A DNA stretch of 20,130 nt, taken from the NCBI GenBank assembly GCA_015490215.1, contig WFYH01000236.1, forward strand, positions 1 through 20,130, given 5' to 3'. The DNA comes from Aquificaceae bacterium (GTDB lineage Bacteria > Aquificota > Aquificia > Aquificales > Aquificaceae). The notes under the pieces are model-generated. The model was not told the origin of the DNA. It was given only the letters and a program-made list of their open reading frames with translations, and ran no database searches. Both the position numbers and the translations under genes were made by a program. Shown piece after piece: positions 14,972 through 20,130 of the stretch; position 1 is the first letter of the stretch, and the number at the start of each line of letters is the position of its first letter.

Positions 14972-15393
14972 CTGTATTTTGCCCTTGCACCCATCTGGTT
15001 GTATTTCTTCCTCTCTTTCTCCCTTGCGTCCCTCGTAAGGAGTCTCGCCTTTTTGAGAGAGGGTCTAAAGTCAGGATTGTATTTAAGGAGAGCCTTAGCT
15101 ATGCCATACATTATCGCTTCCGCCTGTCCCGATATACCTCCGCCTTTTACGGTAGCGTATATGCCGAATTTCCCTTCGGTCCCCGTTACCTTGAAGGGAT
15201 ACATTATCTTGTTAAAGAGGGTCTCCCTCTGGACGTAGCTTTTCAGATCATACTCTTTACCGGTTCTGTCCACCCTGACTATAAACTTGTCCGGCTGGTC
15301 TTTGAGTATCCACACTCGGGCGATAGCCTCTTTTCTCTTTCCGGTTCCGTAGTGGGAGTTTTCGGGGGTTATCTTGAAGTCTTTAAGCTTCAT
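14956..15393 (-). CDS. rpsI: Small ribosomal subunit protein uS9
   Basis: 145 residues. The S9 hallmarks are visible: [15 protein letters not shown] near residue 15, the [20 protein letters not shown] helix, and the very basic C-terminal tail ending KYRWSKR, which reaches toward the P-site tRNA in the 30S subunit. The N-terminus ([14 protein letters not shown]) is slightly extended relative to the shortest bacterial forms. The start overlaps the rplM stop (ATGA), the classic rplM-rpsI pairing, so the two proteins are made together. Confidence 0.97.
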   Translation of the reverse strand: MKLKDFKITPENSHYGTGKRKEAIARVWILKDQPDKFIVRVDRTGKEYDLKSYVQRETLFNKIMYPFKVTGTEGKFGIYATVKGGGISGQAEAIMYGIAKALLKYNPDFRPSLKKARLLTRDAREKERKKYNQMGARAKYRWSKR

Positions 15394-15824
15394 GCTTCAA
15401 CCTCCAGAGGTTCGGGCTTCTGGGCTTGGTGGGGGTGCTCAGGTCCCCTGTAAACCTTCAGCTTTTTGAGCATCCTGTGACCGAGCCTGTTTTTGGGAAG
15501 CATCCTCTTTACCGCAAGCCTTATGACCTCTTCAGGCTTGTGTTCAAGCATCCACCTGAGGGTCCTCTCCTTGAGTCCCCCCGGATAGTTGGAGTGTCTG
15601 TAGTAAACTTTTTGCTCTAACTTTTTGCCCGTTACCCTTATCTTCTCTGCGTTTACCACTATCACAAAGTCACCGCAGTCAACGTCTGGCTGGTAGTAGG
15701 GCTTGTGCTTTCCGCGGAGGATCTTGGCTATTTCGCTGGCAAGCCTGCCCAAGACTTTACCCTCTGCGTCCACCACATACCACTTCCTTTCCACCTCTTC
15801 GGGCTTGATCCTGTATGTTTTCAT
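15390..15824 (-). CDS. rplM: Large ribosomal subunit protein uL13
   Basis: 144 residues, the usual size. The core reads [17 protein letters not shown] near the N-terminus, followed by [19 protein letters not shown] and the [20 protein letters not shown] segment typical of L13. A short acidic/His tail completes it. AAAGGAG precedes the ATG at 15824. A small CTTT/AAAG stem overlaps this site; L13 autoregulates its own operon in E. coli, but I cannot claim the same mechanism here. It follows the LysM gene after 33 bases. Confidence 0.97.
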   Translation of the reverse strand: MKTYRIKPEEVERKWYVVDAEGKVLGRLASEIAKILRGKHKPYYQPDVDCGDFVIVVNAEKIRVTGKKLEQKVYYRHSNYPGGLKERTLRWMLEHKPEEVIRLAVKRMLPKNRLGHRMLKKLKVYRGPEHPHQAQKPEPLEVEA

Positions 15825-15857
15825 CTTCCGCTCTCCTTTCGGGAAAGCCTAATTCTA

Positions 15858-16871
15858 CTACTTTTTCCCGAGATATTCAAGGGGATTCAAAACGGAGCCG
15901 TCCTTGGCTCTTATTTCAAAATGCAGGGCACACCTGCCGGAGCCAGGTTTTATCCCCACCTTTCCTATCACCTCTCCCTTTGAAACCCTATCTCCCTGTT
16001 CCACGAGGTTCTGCATGTTGTAAGCGTAGATGGATATGTATCCCGTGTGCTCCACCATGATCATGTTCCCGTAAAGGGTGAGATCATCTCCGCTATATAT
16101 CACCCTCCCGTCATCCACCACCCTTATCTTGTCTCCGCAGGAGGCAAAAATGTCCAACCCCTTGGGAGACTTCCTGTATTCCCCGTCCACAGGAAGAAAA
16201 GAAAGCCTGATTTTCGGTTTGTCCACGTATCTCCTCTCAAAGGCCCTCTTTGGAACGGGTATGCGCAAAAGCTGACCCCTTCTTATTACGTTGCTTCTTA
16301 GGTTGTTCGCTCTCTTTATAGCCTTCCAGCTCACACCGAACCTTTTGGCTATCTTTATGAGGCTGTCCCCACGCCTTACCCTATACTTTATGTAGACTAC
16401 CTCCCTGCTTCTGTAATGTCTTCTTACCTTCCTCTTTGTCCTCTTAGCGGTAGCCTTCTTTGGAATTTTGAGTTTCTGACCTACCCTTATAATGTCGCTT
16501 TTGAGATTGTTTACCCTCTTTATCTCCCTCCAGCTTACGCCGAATTTTTTGGCTATCTTCCTCAGGCTGTCTCCCGGTCTTACCCTGTAGATGACGTATC
16601 CTTTGTAAACCTTCCTCTTCTTTTTAATCTTTTTCTTCTTGACAATTTTCTTTTTATGGGGAACGCAAACCTTCTGTCCGGGCTTTAAGTATTTCGCCCT
16701 GCGAAGTTTGGGATTCGCCCTCAGGAGGTCCTTAACCCGCAGGTCGTATTTCCTTGCGATTATCCATAGGCTTTCTCCTTTTTTTACCTTGTGGTAGGTT
16801 CTGCATTTGCCCGCAAAGACCTCCCCCGCAAGGAGGCTAATACCTAATATCAAAACCAATAAGAGGTTCAT
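15858..16871 (-). CDS. Triple-LysM protein with degenerate LytM/M23 domain (NlpD/EnvC-like)
   Basis: 337 residues. A signal peptide (about 1-20, ending VFA) precedes three LysM peptidoglycan-binding modules (about 25-71, 94-137, 161-205) separated by Lys/Arg-rich linkers. A LytM/M23 domain follows (about 235-333). Three of the usual zinc and catalytic histidines are missing: the HxxxD position is Pro236-Asp240, the YAH position is Tyr284, and the HxH pair reads Ala315-Leu-His317. A working endopeptidase is therefore unlikely. The layout matches NlpD/EnvC-type activators of cell-wall amidases at the septum. AAGGAGGAA before the ATG at 16871 fixes the start, which lies 35 bases inside the acylphosphatase gene. 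Confidence 0.88.
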   Translation of the reverse strand: MNLLLVLILGISLLAGEVFAGKCRTYHKVKKGESLWIIARKYDLRVKDLLRANPKLRRAKYLKPGQKVCVPHKKKIVKKKKIKKKRKVYKGYVIYRVRPGDSLRKIAKKFGVSWREIKRVNNLKSDIIRVGQKLKIPKKATAKRTKRKVRRHYRSREVVYIKYRVRRGDSLIKIAKRFGVSWKAIKRANNLRSNVIRRGQLLRIPVPKRAFERRYVDKPKIRLSFLPVDGEYRKSPKGLDIFASCGDKIRVVDDGRVIYSGDDLTLYGNMIMVEHTGYISIYAYNMQNLVEQGDRVSKGEVIGKVGIKPGSGRCALHFEIRAKDGSVLNPLEYLGKK

Positions 16872-17106
16872 CGGATTCCTCCTTGATCAGCTCCAGCTTG
16901 TCCACCCGGGAGAGGGGAGGTCCGGTCCACAGATCCTTGACAAAATGGCAGAGAACCTCTTCGTCTCCTTCCACGAGGGCTTCAACACGCCCGTCGGGAA
17001 GGTTCCTTACCCACCCGCTGAGTCCGTAGCTTTGGGCAACCCTTTGGGTATAAGCCCTGAAACCTACCCCTTGAACCCTACCCGATATGAATATCCTCAG
17101 GCGCAT
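16837..17106 (-). CDS. acyP: Acylphosphatase
   Basis: 89 residues, typical. The active-site loop GRVQGVGFR (9-17) supplies the phosphate-binding Arg17, and Asn35 in GWVRNLPDGRVE is the catalytic asparagine. The protein ends FDIRY, like other family members. It hydrolyses acyl phosphates such as acetyl or carbamoyl phosphate; the physiological role is unclear in most bacteria. It heads a minus-strand block with the LysM gene, rplM, rpsI and argC. No Shine-Dalgarno site is seen; a TAATAT box lies 6 bases before the ATG. Confidence 0.94.
   Translation of the reverse strand: MRLRIFISGRVQGVGFRAYTQRVAQSYGLSGWVRNLPDGRVEALVEGDEEVLCHFVKDLWTGPPLSRVDKLELIKEESDEPLIGFDIRY
16876..16884 (-). promoter_or_regulatory. 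Shine-Dalgarno site of the LysM gene, inside acyP
   Basis: AAGGAGGAA on the minus strand 4 bases before the ATG at 16871. Because it lies within the end of the acylphosphatase frame, it supports a true 35-base gene overlap rather than a shorter downstream start. Confidence 0.8.
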
Positions 17107-17140
17107 GAGAATATATTAACAGGTTACAATAGTTGCAGTT
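17107..17140. promoter_or_regulatory. 34-bp divergent promoter between acyP and the GGDEF-like gene
   Basis: The whole space between two divergent start codons is 34 bp. Rightward, TACAAT (17125-17130) lies 10 bases before the ATG at 17141. Leftward, the minus strand has TAATAT 6 bases before the ATG at 17106, within GTTAATATATT. Both transcripts would have almost no leader, and their polymerase sites overlap. Confidence 0.5.
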
Positions 17141-17557
17141 ATGGCTCAGGTGGTTAAGGAAGATTTTCTTAAGGAGCTTTTAACCCACGAGGTGAAGGAG
17201 CTTTCCCGCATAAAGAACCAGCTGAATCTCGTGGAGCATATACCCGCCATAGACAACATTACCTTAGCTGTGGTGCCTATGAGCTTCAGCCAACCCGATG
17301 TAGCGGTAGAGGCGGTAAAGAAGGTGCTGAGGGACTCGGACGTTATATTTCCCGGCAAGGGATACCTTATGTTTCTTCTACCCGGGACGGACGAGGCGGG
17401 GGCTATCCACATACTTGAAGGCGTTTCCGAATTTATGGGAGAGGGGCTGAAGTTTGCCTACGCCGTTTACCCTCAGGATGGGGAAACTCCCGAAGAGCTT
17501 ATAGACTATCTGAAGGCTAAGGCAAAGAAGCTACTCGGCTTGGATCTTCCCCTCTGA
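17141..17557 (+). CDS. Small protein resembling a degenerate GGDEF domain
   Basis: 138 residues that I do not recognise as a named family. A helical N-terminus (1-30) is followed by a stretch that lines up by eye with a nucleotidyl-cyclase fold. [11 protein letters not shown] sits where LLxDIDxFK would be. [25 protein letters not shown] sits where R.aD.v.R.GGDEF..lLp.td..gA would be. [26 protein letters not shown] matches the end. The GGDEF signature is replaced by GKGYL and the substrate- and metal-binding residues are gone, so it cannot be a working cyclase. It might bind a nucleotide or protein partner. It starts divergently from acyP and runs into trpB after 7 bases. The fold is inferred from pattern alone. 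Confidence 0.6.
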   Translation: MAQVVKEDFLKELLTHEVKELSRIKNQLNLVEHIPAIDNITLAVVPMSFSQPDVAVEAVKKVLRDSDVIFPGKGYLMFLLPGTDEAGAIHILEGVSEFMGEGLKFAYAVYPQDGETPEELIDYLKAKAKKLLGLDLPL

Positions 17558-17564
17558 AACCGCT

Positions 17565-18746
17565 ATGCTTCCGGACGAAAGGGGCTACTTCGGAGAGTTC
17601 GGGGGCAGATACGTTCCCGAAACACTTATGCAGGCTCTTGAGGAACTTGAAGAGGAATACAACCGCATAAAAGAGGACAAATCCTTTCAGGAAGAGCTTT
17701 CCTATCTTCTTGCCGAATATGCGGGCAGACCAACACCCCTTTACTTTGCCAAAAATCTCACCGATTACGTGGGTGGAGCCAAGATATATCTGAAAAGGGA
17801 GGACCTCCTCCACACGGGCGCCCACAAGATAAACAACACCCTCGGGCAGGTTCTCTTGACGAAGAGAATGGGCAAAAGGAGGGTAATAGCGGAAACCGGG
17901 GCGGGTCAGCACGGTGTTGCAACCGCAACCGCCTGTGCCCTTTTGGGTTTAGAGTGCACCGTGTATATGGGAGAGGAGGACGCCCACCGTCAAGAGCTGA
18001 ACGTCTTTCGCATGAAGCTTTTGGGAGCCAAAGTTGAGGTCGTAAAGAGCGGAAGCAGGACCCTGAAGGATGCCATAAACGAGGCCCTCAGAGATTGGGT
18101 AACCAACGTGAGAAATACCCACTACGTTATAGGGTCGGTGGTGGGTCCTCATCCATTCCCGATGATAGTCAGGGACTTCCAGAGTGTTATAGGCAGGGAA
18201 ACGAAAAGGCAAATAATGGAAAAGGAGGGCAGACTTCCGGACACCATTGTCGCCTGTGTGGGCGGAGGATCCAACGCCATAGGTATTTTTTATCCGTTTA
18301 TAGAAGACGAGGATGTAAAGCTAATCGGGGTGGAAGCGGGCGGTCTGGGACTTGAGACAGGTGCCCATGCAGCTTCGCTTGTGGGCGGAGAGGTGGGAGT
18401 TTTGCACGGTATGAAAAGCTACTTCCTTCAAAATGAAGAAGGACAGATAAAACCCACCCATTCGGTTTCCGCCGGTCTTGACTATCCGGGTGTGGGTCCA
18501 GAACATGCTTGGCTGAAGGAAACCGGAAGGGCACAGTACGTTGCGGTAACCGATGAAGAAGCCCTTGAGGGCTTTAAACTTCTTTCCAAAACCGAAGGCA
18601 TAATACCCGCCCTTGAGTCCGCCCACGCAGTGTTTAAGGCGGTTGAGGTGGCAAAGGAACTAGGGAAGGGGGGTGTGGTGGTAGTTAACCTCTCCGGCAG
18701 GGGAGACAAAGACATGAACCACGTTATGAACCTGCTGCGGAAATGA
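17565..18746 (+). CDS. trpB: Tryptophan synthase beta chain
   Basis: 393 residues, TrpB1 type. The N-terminus [15 protein letters not shown] is diagnostic. PLP-binding Lys88 sits in HTGAHKINN, catalytic Glu110 in AETGAGQHG, and the phosphate loop reads VGGGSNAIG. It joins indole and serine into tryptophan, normally with the alpha subunit. No trpA follows; the next gene is a SAM hydroxide adenosyltransferase whose ATG overlaps this stop (ATGA). Dispersed trp genes are usual in Aquificales. The region that contacts TrpA looks complete, so trpA is expected elsewhere. Confidence 0.97.
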   Translation: MLPDERGYFGEFGGRYVPETLMQALEELEEEYNRIKEDKSFQEELSYLLAEYAGRPTPLYFAKNLTDYVGGAKIYLKREDLLHTGAHKINNTLGQVLLTKRMGKRRVIAETGAGQHGVATATACALLGLECTVYMGEEDAHRQELNVFRMKLLGAKVEVVKSGSRTLKDAINEALRDWVTNVRNTHYVIGSVVGPHPFPMIVRDFQSVIGRETKRQIMEKEGRLPDTIVACVGGGSNAIGIFYPFIEDEDVKLIGVEAGGLGLETGAHAASLVGGEVGVLHGMKSYFLQNEEGQIKPTHSVSAGLDYPGVGPEHAWLKETGRAQYVAVTDEEALEGFKLLSKTEGIIPALESAHAVFKAVEVAKELGKGGVVVVNLSGRGDKDMNHVMNLLRK

Positions 18747-19498
18747 TAGTAGCCCTCCTGACCGATTTTGGAACCGCCGACGGCTTCGTGGGGGCTATGA
18801 AGGGCGTCCTTCTCTCCATAAACCCCTCCCTTACCGTGGTTGACATTAGCCACGAAGTAGAACCCTTCAACATTCTTGAGGGTGCTCTCCTCCTCAAAGC
18901 CCACTACAGATACTTTCCCGAAGGAACCATTTTTATAGCGGTAGTGGACCCCGGCGTAGGATCGGAGCGAAAGCCCATCCTCGTTGAAACGAGAAGATAT
19001 TTCTTCATAGGTCCGGACAACGGGATCTTTGACCTCGCCTTAGAAGAGTCTGAGGGTAGGGTAAGAACTTTCGTTTTAGAAAACCGCAGATTTCAGCTTG
19101 ATAGGGTAAACAACACCTTCCACGGGCGGGACATCTTTGCCCCTGCGGCGGGCTACCTTTCACTCGGTGTTCGTCCCCACGAGTTCGGTAGTGAAATCTC
19201 TTACCAACCCAAGCTTGACTTTCCAAAAGCAGTTGCCGAAGGAGGCAAAGTTAGGGGACAAATCGTATACTTTGACAGGTTTGGAAACGCCGTCACCAAC
19301 ATCCCCTGCGGGAACTACAGAGAGGGAGTGTTCAGGGAGAAACCCGTAAGGGTTGTTCCCTTCTTCCAAGCTGGGGAGAGGGAAAGCCTCAATCTGGTCT
19401 GTGGGAGCTTCGGATTTATGGAGCTGTTCGTGCCTATGGGAAACGCTAAGGAAAAATTTGGGCTGAAGCTGGGGGAGGAAGTGGTGGTCAAACTCTGA
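18743..19498 (+). CDS. SAM hydroxide adenosyltransferase (DUF62, fluorinase/chlorinase superfamily)
   Basis: 251 residues. The family start [20 protein letters not shown] is clear. The Asp-Arg-His triad that activates water is visible as Asp69 in VVDPGVGS, Arg76 and His127 in [14 protein letters not shown]. The C-terminal domain carries the [16 protein letters not shown] segment. Enzymes of this group split S-adenosylmethionine with hydroxide into adenosine and methionine; they lack the halide pocket of fluorinase. The biological purpose is unsettled. It is translationally coupled to trpB. Its TGA and the stop of the next, convergent gene together form the palindrome TGATCA. Confidence 0.93.
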   Translation: MIVALLTDFGTADGFVGAMKGVLLSINPSLTVVDISHEVEPFNILEGALLLKAHYRYFPEGTIFIAVVDPGVGSERKPILVETRRYFFIGPDNGIFDLALEESEGRVRTFVLENRRFQLDRVNNTFHGRDIFAPAAGYLSLGVRPHEFGSEISYQPKLDFPKAVAEGGKVRGQIVYFDRFGNAVTNIPCGNYREGVFREKPVRVVPFFQAGERESLNLVCGSFGFMELFVPMGNAKEKFGLKLGEEVVVKL

Positions 19499-19798
19499 TC
19501 AAACATTCTCTAACCTCTTTTCTATCTCCCTGAATATCTCTTCGTAGGTTTCGGTTATCTGTTTTGCGAGATCCACCAGATAGCCTACGCCTATATGCAT
19601 AGCCTTGTCGCAAAGGGGTTTTACCTCCCTCTCAAAGAACTCCCTGTATTCCATAAGGTCGTATTCAAGCTCATCAGGTTCAAGGTCATCTATTATGCTC
19701 ATATACTCCTCCCTACGCATCCGTATGGCGGTAAGGTAGTTCTTTAGCTCCGCCCTGAGATCGCCTCTGTCGGTTCCCGCCTTCCTTATGTCACCCAT
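19499..19798 (-). CDS. Small all-helical protein of unknown function
   Basis: 99 residues, strongly charged and predicted to be helical throughout, with an acidic middle (DDLEPDELEYDLMEYREFFEREV) and no membrane segment or signal. One Cys (LCDKAMHIG) is present. I recognise no family. It is probably a real gene: codon content is like its neighbours, the frame fills the gap, and an AT-rich box (GTTAATATATT on the minus strand) lies just before the ATG at 19798. It is divergent from the last gene and convergent with the SAM-dependent enzyme. Confidence 0.65.
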   Translation of the reverse strand: MGDIRKAGTDRGDLRAELKNYLTAIRMRREEYMSIIDDLEPDELEYDLMEYREFFEREVKPLCDKAMHIGVGYLVDLAKQITETYEEIFREIEKRLENV

Positions 19799-19946
19799 GC
19801 GAAGACTAATATATTAACTTCCTGAGAATTTGCATGATATAAGTTACCAATCAGCAAACAATAAAAGGAACCTTGGACTATGAGCAGGTTCTTGCTTGCA
19901 TGGGATATTTTAAAGGCTTTTCTCCTTTTTCCGTTAAATTATAAAA
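19799..19946. promoter_or_regulatory. 148-bp divergent intergenic region
   Basis: The largest non-coding gap in the window. On the minus strand TAATAT/TATATT lies 9-12 bases before the ATG at 19798. On the plus strand TTAAAT (19934-19939) lies 7 bases before the ATG at 19947, and a TTTTCTCC pyrimidine run precedes it. I see no RNA gene, strong hairpin or long repeat here. A short frame from 19880 with a hydrophobic start is considered spurious. Confidence 0.45.
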
Positions 19947-20130
19947 ATGGAACTCAGGAGGGCGATAGTCCACGAGCTTACCAACAAGATATCAACCCTG
20001 AAGCAGGTAGTAGAGCTGAGCAGAGATAAGTTTGATAGGGAGTTCCTATACCTTGTAGACAACATAGATGCCCTGACTAAACTCCTTCTTGACCTTGAGA
20101 TAGCGGGTTCGGAAAACATAGAGAGCAAAA
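19947..20130 (+). CDS. Protein with histidine-kinase-like H-box, 3' end cut by window edge
   Basis: 61 complete codons from the ATG at 19947 to the edge with no stop. The start, MELRRAIVHELTNKIS, resembles the H-box of a histidine-kinase dimerisation domain or a ChpT/Spo0B-type phosphotransferase (His followed by Glu-Leu-x-Asn). A second helix (REFLYLVDNIDALTKLLLDLE) would form the hairpin of a four-helix bundle. No sensor or membrane segment precedes the H-box, so a soluble phosphotransfer protein is more likely than a kinase. With only 61 residues this is a tentative call. No Shine-Dalgarno site is seen. Confidence 0.55.
   Translation, partial: MELRRAIVHELTNKISTLKQVVELSRDKFDREFLYLVDNIDALTKLLLDLEIAGSENIESK

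Noticed and set aside
15820..15850. CTTT/AAAG hairpin over the rplM ribosome-binding site as an L13 autoregulatory element
   Set aside because: The stem is too short to support the claim and no resemblance to a known L13 binding structure could be shown.
19880..20029. Short plus-strand frame beginning MSRFLLAWDIL
   Set aside because: It overlaps the H-box gene in another frame, loses coding character after about 20 residues, and has only a weak, distant AAGGA.
1..20130. CRISPR array, tRNA or rRNA genes, transposase or phage genes
   Set aside because: No spaced direct repeats, cloverleaf-sized gaps, or integrase/transposase motifs were found; nearly all sequence is accounted for by protein genes.

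Overview
The window reads as a chromosomal segment of a hydrogen/sulfur-oxidising thermophilic bacterium, most likely a member of the Aquificaceae (Hydrogenobacter/Thermocrinis-like). This is inferred from the sox gene set without soxCD, the Lys/Glu/Arg-rich proteins, the very tight gene packing (no gap above about 150 bp) and the unusual neighbours of housekeeping genes. I could run no database search, so the taxon is an inference. I see no rRNA, tRNA, CRISPR array, insertion sequence or prophage. The only repeat found is a short tandem repeat inside a coiled-coil gene.

Left end (1-749, minus): two small coiled-coil proteins. One is cut by the window edge; the other has a signal-like N-terminus and one later membrane segment. 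A 26-bp near-perfect palindrome separates them from a plus-strand block. That block (792-6889) holds an NDUFA9-type epimerase/dehydrogenase, a SpoVG-family protein, the cytochrome c assembly protein ResB/Ccs1, a membrane diguanylate cyclase with a CXXCH heme motif in its predicted periplasmic part, pyrK, and riboflavin synthase.

Middle (6882-13831, minus): an apparent sulfur-oxidation operon. In transcription order it is a thioredoxin-like protein, soxY, soxZ, soxA, soxX, a stem-loop with a T-tract, soxB, a DUF302 protein, rtcB (RNA ligase) and pgpA. SoxAX would load thiosulfate onto the SoxY cysteine and SoxB would hydrolyse off sulfate. With no soxCD here, the sulfane sulfur presumably leaves by another route.

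Right part: a second minus-strand block (13949-17106), in transcription order acylphosphatase, a LysM protein with a degenerate LytM domain (NlpD/EnvC-like), rplM, rpsI and argC. Divergent from it is a plus-strand block (17141-19498) with a small protein resembling a catalytically dead GGDEF domain, trpB, and a SAM hydroxide adenosyltransferase. The window ends with a helical orphan (minus) and a divergent gene truncated by the edge whose start resembles a histidine-kinase H-box.

The most noteworthy items are the heme-c/cysteine-rich diguanylate cyclase next to the cytochrome c assembly gene, the palindromic divergent operator, the inactive-looking LytM and GGDEF relatives, the lipoprotein-type SoxX, and a pattern in which operon-leading genes lack Shine-Dalgarno sites while internal genes carry strong ones.
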